A DNA stretch of 64,000 nt from Nocardioides insulae DSM 17944 (GTDB lineage: Bacteria; Actinomycetota; Actinomycetes; Propionibacteriales; Nocardioidaceae): NCBI RefSeq assembly GCF_000422825.1, contig NZ_AUGU01000016.1:124001-188000 (forward strand), written 5' to 3'. Below, one piece after another: positions 27,045 to 35,491 of this stretch (positions within the stretch are counted from its first letter, which is position 1; each line of letters begins with the position of its first letter). Below the pieces are notes generated by a model, which had not been told where the DNA came from, did not search any database, and saw nothing but the letters and a program-made list of their open reading frames with translations. Made by a program: the position numbers and the translations under genes.

Positions 27045-27647
27045 ATGGTGAAACGCCCGTCGATCACGCTCGGTGCCGCAACCACAGCGCTCGGCCTCGC
27101 CCTCGGACTGGCCCCGGCCGGTGCCGCCGGAGCGCCGATCCCCAACACCGGCGACGTCGATGTCACCAGGACGGATCCCGCGGGTGACGTCGTCCTCACC
27201 GATGACCGTGGGACCCCCGCCGAGGTGGTGAAGCGGTCACCCAGCGACGTGACGAGGGTCCGGATCCGGGCCAAGCGGACCGGCCCCGAGCGGTACCTCA
27301 CGGCAAGCTTCAAGGTACGGAAGGCAACGTTGGGCCGCCCGGGAGACCAGACCACCTACGTGCTCCGGCTCGGCTACCTGAAGACCGTGCGCGTCACTCC
27401 GCTGAGGACTCACGTCCGGAAGCTGGTCTTCAACGACGCCGGGCTCGTCGGGTGTCAGGGGATCAAGACCCGGATGCGCACCGACATCGACCGGTTCTGG
27501 TTCAAGGTGCCGCGGCCCTGCCTGCGTCGGGCGCTCATCGACCACACCCCGGTGCAGGCTGTCACGGTGCGGACCAAGGATCTCCGCGGCGAGTACACGC
27601 TCACGTACAAGGACACCGTGCGCCCTACCCCTGTGTTCCGACCCTGA
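27045..27647 (+). CDS. hypothetical exported protein
   Basis: 200 residues. ATG 27045 is preceded by GGGAGAAG. Residues 1-30 form a Sec signal peptide (hydrophobic LGAATTALGLALGLAPAGAAG, cleavage near GAPIP). The mature part is basic and beta-rich, with TRVRIRAKRTGPERYLTASFKVRK and TTYVLRLGYLKTVRVTPL, and two cysteines (GCQGIK, RPCLRR) that could form a disulfide. I do not recognise a family. It ends 23 bases from the convergent lipoprotein gene. Confidence 0.65.
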   Translation: MVKRPSITLGAATTALGLALGLAPAGAAGAPIPNTGDVDVTRTDPAGDVVLTDDRGTPAEVVKRSPSDVTRVRIRAKRTGPERYLTASFKVRKATLGRPGDQTTYVLRLGYLKTVRVTPLRTHVRKLVFNDAGLVGCQGIKTRMRTDIDRFWFKVPRPCLRRALIDHTPVQAVTVRTKDLRGEYTLTYKDTVRPTPVFRP

Positions 27648-27670
27648 CCCGGCCGGCGTGGACATGCGGC

Positions 27671-28771
27671 TCAGGACAGTGGGGCGGTGACCTGTTCGTC
27701 GCCACCCTCGGCGAGGGAGGTGACGGTGAGCTGGTCGCCGCCGCAGCGCGGTTCTGACAGGACCGCCTGTCCCGGCTTCGACTCGTAGACCACGTCGAGG
27801 TGCTCGCCGTCCCAGCGGAGCAGGGTGGCCGTGCCGTCGCCGGTCTGGGCGTCACGCGAGAAGTACGCCGCGCCGCCGCACGCGACCAGGGTGCCGTTGG
27901 AGCCCGGGCCCAGGTCGTACTGCGCGTCTCCCGCGCGCGCCCGTACCCGGACCTCCTCGAAGCGCTGTTCCCGCGGGACGACCGACCAGACCGACCCGCC
28001 GGCGAGCAGGACACCCTCGGCCCCCGAGCACGTCGCCACCGAGGGGAACGGCGTGAGTGAGGTGCCCTCCACCGAGGCGATGGTGCGGCAGGAACGGCCA
28101 CCGCCCAGGCCGAAGCGGAGCAGGGTGTCGCCGGCCGCGCCCAGGTGGACGTTGTTGAACCCCTCCCTGGCGCCCACGCACGGCCCCTTCCGCGAGGTGT
28201 CGGCGGCGAGGTCGCGGTAGGCGAGGCAGTAGTCGCGGCCCGCGAGCGTGGCGTAGGCGACCCGGTCGCCGTCGAGCGCCCAGGTGCCGCCCACCGTGGT
28301 GGGGATCGGCGAGCCGCCGTCGATGACGGTGCGTCGGCCGGTGGCGAGCTCGATGGCGACGGCCCGCTGGGGCCGCTCCTCCGCGTTGTCCTGGGAGGCG
28401 ATCACCGCCCAGGTCTCGCCCAGCAGGGCGTCGGTGACCCGACGGCCGGCGAGGCGCACGGTGGTCGCCTCGCTGCCCTGGGAGAGGGTGTAGCTGCGCC
28501 CGCCGTCCGGTACGGCGAGGGTCCACTCGCCATTGCTGGTCACGGTGGCCCCGTCCGAGCCGGGCACCGGGCTCCAGTCGAGCAGGTCCCTGCCCGGCTG
28601 AGGTACCCCCGGTTCGGACGCCGTACCGCCGGACGCGGTGGCGCTCGCGGCCGGAGTCTCCGGTGAGGGGCCGTCGCCGGGCGTGTCCTCCCCCTGGCAG
28701 CCGCTGAGCGCCAGGGCGAGCAGCGGCGCGAGGAGCCAGGCCGACCGGACGCCGTGGAGTCGAGCCCGCAT
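27671..28771 (-). CDS. hypothetical lipoprotein
   Basis: 366 residues. The signal peptide ends in lipobox ALSGC, followed by a Ser/Thr/Pro/Ala-rich linker (about 27-60). The rest is repetitive beta-strand sequence (GGRSYTLSQGSEATTVRLAGRRV, GTWALDGDRVAYATLAGRDYCLAYRDL, GVLLAGGSVWSVV), suggesting a beta-propeller-like extracellular domain. Six or more cysteines in the mature part could pair. Its ATG overlaps the stop of the upstream C39-like gene (TGATG), so the two are translationally coupled and probably work together at the cell surface. Function unknown. Confidence 0.65.
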   Translation of the reverse strand: MRARLHGVRSAWLLAPLLALALSGCQGEDTPGDGPSPETPAASATASGGTASEPGVPQPGRDLLDWSPVPGSDGATVTSNGEWTLAVPDGGRSYTLSQGSEATTVRLAGRRVTDALLGETWAVIASQDNAEERPQRAVAIELATGRRTVIDGGSPIPTTVGGTWALDGDRVAYATLAGRDYCLAYRDLAADTSRKGPCVGAREGFNNVHLGAAGDTLLRFGLGGGRSCRTIASVEGTSLTPFPSVATCSGAEGVLLAGGSVWSVVPREQRFEEVRVRARAGDAQYDLGPGSNGTLVACGGAAYFSRDAQTGDGTATLLRWDGEHLDVVYESKPGQAVLSEPRCGGDQLTVTSLAEGGDEQVTAPLS

Positions 28772-30147
28772 CACACCCCGATGTTGTGCTGGAAGTGCGC
28801 CTGGTTGGCCCGGTAGCTGCGGTACGCGCGGCGCCACTGCACCCGGGCGATGAACGGCTCCGAACGGTCGAAGCGCTGCTGGTTCCACGGCTCGAAGTAG
28901 CCGAGGAAGCGCAGTCCGTTCTTGGTGTTGTGGTAGCCGCGGCCGACCTGGAAGTGACCGGAGGCGTCATCGTCGAGATAGGGATAGAACCGCTTGAGCA
29001 GCACCGGGTGCAGCACCACCGGGGCCTTGTAGTCGGCGACGTGCCGCTGGATGAGGTTCCACCACTGGTTGAAGGACCAGTCGGAGATGTCGAGCGCGAC
29101 GTACTTGCCGGCGTACGTCGGGCGATCCCAGCCGCTGCGCCGGTTGACCACGCGCACGATGTCGGTGATCGCGGTGCCGGCGCTGGTGGTGCCCAGCACG
29201 CTGGCCATCTTGGCCTGGCTGCGCGGCTTGCCGTACCAGCCCCACTGGATCATCGCCGTCGTCGCCGGACCGCACCAGTAGCTCTGGACCTGCTCGGCCA
29301 CCTGGCGCTTGTCCAGGATCTTCGCGGCGCGGGGGTAGGTCGCGGGCGTGTTGGGGGCGCCTGCGCGGGCGGCGGTGCCGCCGGCTCCGCCGGTGTCGGC
29401 CCGGGCCTCCGGATGGAGATCCAGGAAGTCCTCGGGCAGGGGCGTGCCCTGCAGTTCGTGACGGAGCAGCCAGACCTTGGCGACCGAACGGGCGGCCTGG
29501 GTCAGCTCTGCGCGTTCCTTGCGGGCGCGCTGCGCCGGGTTGAGTCGGGCCTGCCGGCGCAGCAGCGCCGCCGCGTCGAGGTCGCCGGTGCGCTCGCGAC
29601 GCGACCCGGAACGGGCGGCGACCCGCGCGGCGGCGGCCATCCGGGCCTGCACCTCCGCCTCGGTGGAGGTGGTCCAGCCGTTACCGAGGCAGTAGCGCTG
29701 CCCCTCGAAGAGCGCACAACGCACCAGGTTGGTCGCGAGCTGCCCGGGGAGCGAGCGGCCGCTGACCCGTGCCTGCTGGCCTTCGGCGAGGACCGCGTCG
29801 ATCTCGGCCTGCATCTCCGCAGTGACCTTGCCCGGGCCGACGGTCGAGGCGAGCGCCGGCTGCGCGGCCGGCGCGATCCGGCCGGCCTCCTCGTCGTCCC
29901 CGCGGGGCACGAACGGTGCGGCGGCCAGGATCACGGCCAGGGCGGCCACGGTCAGGGTGCGCGGGCGGCGCCACCACCGTCGGTGGCCGTCGGTGCTGGG
30001 CTCGGCGGCGTTGGACTCGGCGGCATTGGGCTCATCGATGGTGGGCTCGGCGGCGCTGGGCTCATCCGTGCTGGGGTGCGGGTTGCGGCCGGCGCCGGGG
30101 TCGGGGGTGGCGTCGGCCTTCTCGGGAGACGTCGGGTCCGACGGCAT
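28771..30147 (-). CDS. membrane-anchored C39-like cysteine peptidase domain protein
   Basis: 458 residues from ATG 30147, with GAGAGGA 6 bases upstream. An acidic, repetitive cytoplasmic N-terminus (about 1-55, repeated EPxxAEP units) precedes one membrane helix (LTVAALAVILAAAPFVP) and a helical extracellular region. The C-terminal domain has YWCGPATTAMIQWG (active-site Cys) and SGHFQVGRGYHN (active-site His), the layout of the C39-like/BtpA-type papain-fold peptidases. It may process an exported peptide or protein. The downstream lipoprotein gene overlaps its stop codon by one base. Confidence 0.72.
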   Translation of the reverse strand: MPSDPTSPEKADATPDPGAGRNPHPSTDEPSAAEPTIDEPNAAESNAAEPSTDGHRRWWRRPRTLTVAALAVILAAAPFVPRGDDEEAGRIAPAAQPALASTVGPGKVTAEMQAEIDAVLAEGQQARVSGRSLPGQLATNLVRCALFEGQRYCLGNGWTTSTEAEVQARMAAAARVAARSGSRRERTGDLDAAALLRRQARLNPAQRARKERAELTQAARSVAKVWLLRHELQGTPLPEDFLDLHPEARADTGGAGGTAARAGAPNTPATYPRAAKILDKRQVAEQVQSYWCGPATTAMIQWGWYGKPRSQAKMASVLGTTSAGTAITDIVRVVNRRSGWDRPTYAGKYVALDISDWSFNQWWNLIQRHVADYKAPVVLHPVLLKRFYPYLDDDASGHFQVGRGYHNTKNGLRFLGYFEPWNQQRFDRSEPFIARVQWRRAYRSYRANQAHFQHNIGV

Positions 30148-30390
30148 GGTGGGTCCTCTCGACCAGGGAATGGCTCGTCCCAGCCTGAACAACTACAACC
30201 TGAATCGCAACTGCCACAACCATCACGCGTGTCACAGTCGCGATCAGGCAGGCTCCCATCGGCGCGCAGCGGCGATCTGAGGGCCCGGCAGGGCGGTGCC
30301 GAAGAGTGCTTCGTCGCGCCGACGAGTTGGCGGGCGAACGGTCGGCGACTCGGCAGCCCGCATCACGTGGGTTCCGCCGATGTCACCCGC
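30148..30390. other. upstream region of the C39-like gene
   Basis: 243 bases with no gene. It is AT-richer near 30180-30240 and presumably carries the minus-strand promoter of the C39-like operon. The rest shows only weak inverted repeats. Confidence 0.35.
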
Positions 30391-31194
30391 TCAGTCCTCG
30401 GGCGGCAGTGACTCGAGCGGCAGTGAGAGGTGTTGGTGGACCACCAGCCACCGTCCATCGCGACGGGCGAAGACCCGCGTGCCCCGGTTGTACACCTCCT
30501 TGACCGAGCCGTCCTCCTGGCTGATCCGCACCCGGTCGATGCCCCAGCTGACCGCGAGGTCACCTCCCATGCGCACCGTCAGGTCGGGGGTGTCCAGATC
30601 GACGCCGTGCGGAGCGGCCTCGAGGCCGGTGGCACACACCGCTCGAACGGCGTCGACGCCGACGTACTCCATCGGCGGGACCTGCTCGTAGGACACGACC
30701 TCCTCGGCGATGTGAGCCATGAGCGCGTCGAGGTCCGCAGCCCGGGTTCCCTCACCGAAGGCGTCGTGGACCAGGCGGACGTCCTGGTCGGAGTTCGTGC
30801 TGGTCGGATCGGCGAAGGAATGGTGCTCGTGGGCGACGACCCAGCGGCCGTCCTCGCGGCGCAGACCGAGGGTGAGCCGCAGGCGCACCTCGGGTGTGTC
30901 GGTCAGTTGCTCCGGCGTCCCGCAGAGCAGCAGGGCGTGGGCGAACGCGACGTCCTCGCCGGCGGTGACGTCGAGCTCGACGATCTCGAACCGTGCGCCC
31001 GAGGCCTGCCACTGGAAGAAACCCGGCCAGGTAGCCCGGTAGGCCTCGATCCCGCGGACGCCGTCGTACGGCGGCGGGACGTCGAACATGACGATGTCGT
31101 CGGCGTGGTCGGCCAGCACGGTGTCCATGTCGCCGGCGTGCACCGCCTCCGCCCAGCGTCGTACCAGTTCTCGGATCTGCTCGTCGTTGCTCAT
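30391..31194 (-). CDS. tandem NTF2/SnoaL-like domain protein
   Basis: 267 residues containing two consecutive SnoaL/NTF2-like cone folds. Domain 1 (about 1-128) begins IRELVRRWAEAVHAGDMDTVLADHADDIVMFDVPPP and ends RWVVAHEHHSFADP. Domain 2 (about 135-262) begins VRLVHDAFGEGTRAADLDALMAHIAEEVV and ends RWLVVHQHLSLPL. Each copy contains the [W]VVxHxHxS strand. GAGAGGAG precedes the ATG by 6 bases. It lies 54 bases downstream of an ECF sigma gene that has its own SnoaL tail, a common pairing. Small-molecule binding or an isomerase-like role is possible; none is proven. Confidence 0.8.
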   Translation of the reverse strand: MSNDEQIRELVRRWAEAVHAGDMDTVLADHADDIVMFDVPPPYDGVRGIEAYRATWPGFFQWQASGARFEIVELDVTAGEDVAFAHALLLCGTPEQLTDTPEVRLRLTLGLRREDGRWVVAHEHHSFADPTSTNSDQDVRLVHDAFGEGTRAADLDALMAHIAEEVVSYEQVPPMEYVGVDAVRAVCATGLEAAPHGVDLDTPDLTVRMGGDLAVSWGIDRVRISQEDGSVKEVYNRGTRVFARRDGRWLVVHQHLSLPLESLPPED

Positions 31195-31248
31195 GGTCGG
31201 CTCCTCTCGTGGTCCTGTCTCCCTTACAACCCGCCACGGAGCCCGGAA

Positions 31249-32190
31249 TCATCGTTCTGAAGCAGCGATCTCGGCAGGCAGCCCGAATCGACCGAACACC
31301 TCGGGGGTCAGGAACGACACGACCTCGGTGACCAGGCCGCCGCGGACGCGGATGACGTCGAGCGCCACCGCGCCGTACGCCCCGCGCTCGTCGGCCCGGG
31401 CATAGGTGCCGAACGCCGTCTGCTCGTTGGCGCGAACGCCGATGAAGCGCCACCGCAGGCCGGGCGGGCCGAGCGGGCCGTCGAGCAGGAACCCGCGGAT
31501 CGCGTCGTGGCCGCGGAACCACTGCGGCAGAGGTGGCATCGAGTACTCCGCGTCCGCGTCGAGCAGCGCGAGGATCGCGTCGACATCGCCCTGTTCCCAG
31601 GCTCGGGCGTACAGCGCCGCGACCCGCGCCACCTCGTCGTCGGGCCCTTCGGGCGGTGGCAGTCGACCGGCCACTTTGGCGCGTGCCCGCTGGAGCGCGG
31701 AGTTCAGCGCAGGCACGCTCACCGTCAGGACCTCGGCGGCTTCGGCCGCGTTGAAGCCGAGCACGTCACGAAGGATCAGGGCCGCTCGCTGCCGCCCGGG
31801 CAGGTGCTGCAGCAGAGCGACGAAGGCGAGCGTCATCGAATCGGTGGCGTCGTAGGTCGCCTCGGGTCCGACGGGTCCCGCACCGTTGCCGGCCGGGTGC
31901 GGCTCCAGCCACGCGACCTGGTCGCCGGTGGCGCCGGGCGAAAGGTCGACCGGGAGTTCGCGCCGCCGCCGCCGTTCGATCAGGGTCAGGCAACGGTTGG
32001 TCGCGATCCGGTAGAGCCAGGCGCGGACGTTGCTGTCCGGCTCGAGCCGGTCGGCCGCCGCCCAGGCGCGGAGCAGCGTCTCCTGCACCGCGTCCTCGGC
32101 GTCGTGGACCGACCCGAGCATGCGGTAGCAGTGCACCTCGAGCGCGGCGCGATACTGCTCGGCCGCGGTGGCGAAGTCGACCGTCGTCAC
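31249..32190 (-). CDS. ECF sigma factor with C-terminal SnoaL-like domain (SigG/SigX5-like)
   Basis: 313 residues from a GTG at 32190. Sigma region 2 reads YRMLGSVHDAEDAVQETLLRAWAAADR and NVRAWLYRIATNRCL. Region 4 reads LPGRQRAALILRDVLGFNAAEAAEVLTVSVPALNSALQRARAKV. The last 110 residues form a SnoaL/NTF2 domain (YARAWEQGDVDAILALLDADAEYSMPPLPQWFRGHDAIRGFL), which in related ECF groups tunes sigma activity in place of an anti-sigma factor. No anti-sigma gene is adjacent. It probably controls its own operon with the NTF2-like gene, and possibly the divergent oxidoreductase. Longer N-termini are open but non-homologous. Confidence 0.85.
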   Translation of the reverse strand: MTTVDFATAAEQYRAALEVHCYRMLGSVHDAEDAVQETLLRAWAAADRLEPDSNVRAWLYRIATNRCLTLIERRRRRELPVDLSPGATGDQVAWLEPHPAGNGAGPVGPEATYDATDSMTLAFVALLQHLPGRQRAALILRDVLGFNAAEAAEVLTVSVPALNSALQRARAKVAGRLPPPEGPDDEVARVAALYARAWEQGDVDAILALLDADAEYSMPPLPQWFRGHDAIRGFLLDGPLGPPGLRWRFIGVRANEQTAFGTYARADERGAYGAVALDVIRVRGGLVTEVVSFLTPEVFGRFGLPAEIAASER

Positions 32191-32372
32191 CCACGTCAGA
32201 CAACCACATGACCTGCTCGGGTGGGTGTGGACGCCGTTCACCCACCTCGCCGCTTCGACGTGATCCTCGGCTGCGAGGCGGCCAACGACGTCCCCGCAGA
32301 GGGCATGCGGACGACCGATCCGGTTGAGGTTCCGCGATCCGACCCATGGAGCCGCCCGTTGCAGCCGGGCGG

Positions 32373-32378
32373 TATACA
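32373..32378 (+). promoter_or_regulatory. -10 box for a leaderless start (quinone oxidoreductase-like gene)
   Basis: TATACA is followed by 6 bases (CGAACC) and the ATG at 32385, with no ribosome binding site. This implies a leaderless mRNA and fixes the start. Confidence 0.55.
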
Positions 32379-32384
32379 CGAACC

Positions 32385-33326
32385 ATGCGCGCAATCGGAG
32401 TGAGTGAGTACAGCGGGCCGCAGGCCCTGCACGAGATCGACCTGCCCACCGAGCCGCTCGGGCCGGGCCAGGTCCGCGTCCGGGTGAGGGCGGCCGCGGT
32501 GAACCCGACCGACACCTACGTCGTCAACGGGGCCCGCAACAGGTCGGGTGTGCCGCGTGAGGTCGCCGACGTACCCGGGATGGACATCGCCGGTGAGCTG
32601 CTCGAGGTCGGTCCCGAGACGCAGACCGACCTGGCCGTCGGGGACGCCGTGATGGGGGTCGTCGTACCCACCGGCCAGCACGGCGCCTACCGCGAGGACA
32701 TCGTGCTTCCGGTCGGCTCCGTCGTCCGTGCGCCCCGGGATGTCTCGCACGCCGAGGCCGCGACGCTGCCGATGAACGGGCTGACCGCGCAGCTCGCGTT
32801 GGACAAGCTGGCACTCGCCCCCGGTGAGGTGGTCGCGGTGACCGGCGCCGCCGGTGCTCTGGGTGGCTACGTCATTCCGCTGGCCAAGCGCGCCGGCCTC
32901 ACCGTCGTGGCGGACGCCGCCGAGAAGGACGTGGAGCTGGTGCGCTCCTTCGGTGCGGACCACGTGGTGCCACGAGGCGACGACGTCGCGGACCGGATCC
33001 GCGACCTCTTCCCCGACGGGGTCGACGGCCTGGTCGACGGCGCCGTCCAGGGCGAGAAGGTGCTCGGCGCGGTGAAGGACGACGGCGGCGTGGCGACGGT
33101 GCGGTTCTGGAAGGGCGACGGCAGCCGCCAGCTGCGCTTCTACCCGGTGCTGGTGGCCGAGGTCGCCGAGCGCAGCGACTGGCTGGAGGAGTTGCGCGAG
33201 CTCGCCGAGGCGGGCGTGCTGGAACTGCGGGTCGCGGACGTCGTACCGGCGAAGGACGCGAGCCAGGCGCACGAGCGGCTGGCGGCCGGCGGTGTGCGCG
33301 GGCGGTTGGTGCTCGACTTCGCCTGA
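32385..33326 (+). CDS. zinc-independent quinone oxidoreductase-like MDR protein
   Basis: 313 residues. The N-terminal GroES-like domain begins MRAIGVSEYSGPQALHEIDLP, with AAAVNPTDTYVVNGA and VPGMDIAGELLEVG. The Rossmann domain has VTGAAGALGGYVIPLAKRAG and lacks the catalytic and structural zinc ligands of alcohol dehydrogenases. This places it in the quinone oxidoreductase/zeta-crystallin branch, which reduces quinones or enones with NADPH. It diverges from the SnoaL-tailed sigma factor gene. A strong 12-bp terminator follows at 33369. Confidence 0.85.
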   Translation: MRAIGVSEYSGPQALHEIDLPTEPLGPGQVRVRVRAAAVNPTDTYVVNGARNRSGVPREVADVPGMDIAGELLEVGPETQTDLAVGDAVMGVVVPTGQHGAYREDIVLPVGSVVRAPRDVSHAEAATLPMNGLTAQLALDKLALAPGEVVAVTGAAGALGGYVIPLAKRAGLTVVADAAEKDVELVRSFGADHVVPRGDDVADRIRDLFPDGVDGLVDGAVQGEKVLGAVKDDGGVATVRFWKGDGSRQLRFYPVLVAEVAERSDWLEELRELAEAGVLELRVADVVPAKDASQAHERLAAGGVRGRLVLDFA

Positions 33327-33368
33327 GGGCGCCTCACCCGGAGGCTGGTGGGTCCGGCCGTCTGGGCA

Positions 33369-33398
33369 GGGCTCGCGCGCCGGACTGCGCGCGAGCCC
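33369..33398. terminator. strong terminator hairpin
   Basis: A perfect 12-bp stem GGGCTCGCGCGC with a 6-base loop (CGGACT), 42 bases after the oxidoreductase stop. It faces the convergent TetR gene ending at 33514. Confidence 0.75.
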
Positions 33399-33513
33399 CC
33401 GGCGCCGGTGGGGCGAGCCGGGGTCTGACGCGAGGACCAAACCCTTGGAGTGAATCTTCGCGTCGGACTGTGTCCTCACACCCGATCTCGACCAACGTGT
33501 GTGCCCAGCACAC

Positions 33514-34137
33514 CTAGATGCTTGCGCGAGTCCACGCCGACAACGCCACGGCCTTCAAGCCCTCGATGAACTCTTCTTCGTCAACAGGCAAGGGAGAGGC
33601 AAAGTCGGCCCCGAAACCTGTGCGCAGGACGAGTGCGCCGAAGCACATCTGGAACACAGCCGCTCGGAGGGCGGTGTGGGATTCAGGTGTCACCGAGTCA
33701 GTCAGACGGTTGAACAGGTCCGCCAGTGTGTTGCTCGCCTCGACGCCGTGTTCCCGCACCGTCGCATTGGTCGCGGAGATGACGATCACGGCGTGAAGGA
33801 AGCCTTGGTGCGCGATAAAGATTCGCGCCACCACATCGACAGCGGCGCATACGACCTCGTCGACCGACGCGGCATCGGATCCTTGAACTGAGTCGAGGGA
33901 CTCCTCGGTAGAGCGGATCTTCTCGATGCCGTGTTGGTAGACCGCCAGGAACAGTGCGTCCTTGTTCGGGGCCCTGCGGTAGATCGTCGGCGGGGTCACT
34001 CCGGCGCGATGGCAGACAGCCGCGATGGTGAATCCCTCGCTGCCGCCCTCGGAGAGCACGGCGACACCCGCGTCGAGGACGCGCGCCCACGCCTCGCGGC
34101 TCCGCTGCTGCTGGGCGGGGCGGACGGTCAACTCCAT
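33514..34137 (-). CDS. TetR family transcriptional regulator
   Basis: 207 residues from ATG 34137. The N-terminal helix-turn-helix reads SREAWARVLDAGVAVLSEGGSEGFTIAAVCHRAGVTPPTIYRRAPNKDALFLAVYQ. The remainder is a helical ligand-binding domain with no family signature I recognise. Its codon usage is visibly less GC-biased than the neighbours, which hints at recent acquisition. It diverges from a FAD monooxygenase gene; an 18-bp imperfect palindrome at 34247-34264 overlaps that gene's ribosome binding region and is the likely operator. Confidence 0.86.
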   Translation of the reverse strand: MELTVRPAQQQRSREAWARVLDAGVAVLSEGGSEGFTIAAVCHRAGVTPPTIYRRAPNKDALFLAVYQHGIEKIRSTEESLDSVQGSDAASVDEVVCAAVDVVARIFIAHQGFLHAVIVISATNATVREHGVEASNTLADLFNRLTDSVTPESHTALRAAVFQMCFGALVLRTGFGADFASPLPVDEEEFIEGLKAVALSAWTRASI

Positions 34138-34246
34138 GGCTTCAGTCTCCCTGATCGGTGCTGCGTCCCACCTCGGACCCACCTGGGACCCACCTCGGAC
34201 TCCTTCCTTGACAACCGGTGACCGGCGCCACAAACTGTGCAAATAG

Positions 34247-34264
34247 TAATGCTAGTTATCGTTA
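34247..34264. promoter_or_regulatory. candidate TetR operator before the FAD monooxygenase gene
   Basis: TAATGCTAGTTATCGTTA is an 18-bp palindrome with 6 of 8 positions matching per half (TAA-G-TA). It ends just before the AGGA ribosome binding site of the ATG at 34274 and lies in a markedly AT-rich patch, where a bound repressor would block both transcription and translation start. Confidence 0.55.
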
Positions 34265-34273
34265 GGATCCACC

Positions 34274-35491
34274 ATGAATCACCAGGAAGCGACGCCACCG
34301 GGCGTGGGGCGCGTGGCAGTGATCGGCTCGGGGCCGGCCGGCATGGCGGCGGCGCTCTCGGCGGCGCAGGCCGGGCACCACGTCCGGGTCTTCGAGCGTT
34401 ATCGCGAGGCTCGGCCCGCCGGCAACATCCTCAACCTGTGGCCGCCGCCGCTGAAGGCGCTTCGGGCGATGGGTGTCGACACCGACGACCTCGGCGCACC
34501 GTGCCACGTGCAGTTCCGGAACCTGCGGGGGAAGGTGCGCGCCGACGTGAAGCTCTCGCCCGAGGTGCAGGCCGAGTACCACGGCAGCTTCATCGGGCTG
34601 ATCCGCCCCGACCTCTACGAGCGGATGCTCGCGGCGGTCCCACCCGGCGTCATGCAGTTCGGCCGCAACGTCGAGACGTTCACCCAGGATGCCGCAGGCG
34701 TCACGCTCCACTTCGACGACGCCAGCCAGGAGCAGTACGACGTCCTGATCGGTGCCGACGGCATCGACTCGCTGGTGCGCCGGACCCTCTGGGGCGATGC
34801 TCCGAAGCGGGATCACCGGCTGCACATCTTCGGTGGCTACACCTTCGACTCGCCCACCGGCGCCGTCCCCGGACAGGCGGTGCTCACCCACTCCCGCACG
34901 GTGCAGGGCAGCTGGACAGCGATCCGCTCGAAGGGGCGCGACGGGTACCAGTGGTGGGTGCTCGAGGCGGTCGACCCTGACGCGCCGGCCCCGGAGGACC
35001 TTCCTGCCGCTGCCACCCGGCTCGGCGCCGAGTTCCCTGCCCCCCTGCCCGGTCTCATCGCGGGGACGGACCCGGCGCACGTGCAGCGGTGGGTGCTGCG
35101 CGACCGGCCCGCGCTGTCGCAGTGGTCACAGGGCCGCGTCACCCTCGTCGGCGACGCTGCGCACCCCACGTCGCCGTACGCCGCCTATGGCGCGGGCATG
35201 GCGATCGAGGACGGCTTCTTCGTCGGCCGCGCTTTGCGCGGCGTCGACCTCGCCGATGGCGCCGCGGTCGCCGCGGCCCTCCGGGGGTACGAGGAGCCGC
35301 GCAAGCCGCATACGGCCCAGCAGGTGAAGCTCGCCTACCTGAACGGCAAGATCTTCCACCACACGCCTGCCCTGTTACGGCCGCTGCGTGACTTCGTGAT
35401 GGACCGCACGCCGTTCCTGCAGAAGGTCGTCGGCGACGCGAGCCCGGGAGAGATCATGAAACAGCTCGCACTGATCGAGGCCCAGATCTAG
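34274..35491 (+). CDS. FAD-dependent aromatic monooxygenase family protein
   Basis: 405 residues. FAD-binding motif VAVIGSGPAGMAAALSAAQAGHHVRVFER (GxGxxG), the DG motif YDVLIGADGIDSLVRR and the second FAD motif VTLVGDAAHPTSPYAAYGAGMAIEDG define the flavin hydroxylase group A (salicylate/hydroxybenzoate hydroxylase-like). It hydroxylates an activated ring with NAD(P)H and O2; the substrate is unknown. Its stop codon overlaps the stop of the convergent ROK gene in a shared CTAG. Its position beside the glycoside operon allows a role on a released aromatic aglycone, but that is inference from proximity. Confidence 0.83.
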   Translation: MNHQEATPPGVGRVAVIGSGPAGMAAALSAAQAGHHVRVFERYREARPAGNILNLWPPPLKALRAMGVDTDDLGAPCHVQFRNLRGKVRADVKLSPEVQAEYHGSFIGLIRPDLYERMLAAVPPGVMQFGRNVETFTQDAAGVTLHFDDASQEQYDVLIGADGIDSLVRRTLWGDAPKRDHRLHIFGGYTFDSPTGAVPGQAVLTHSRTVQGSWTAIRSKGRDGYQWWVLEAVDPDAPAPEDLPAAATRLGAEFPAPLPGLIAGTDPAHVQRWVLRDRPALSQWSQGRVTLVGDAAHPTSPYAAYGAGMAIEDGFFVGRALRGVDLADGAAVAAALRGYEEPRKPHTAQQVKLAYLNGKIFHHTPALLRPLRDFVMDRTPFLQKVVGDASPGEIMKQLALIEAQI

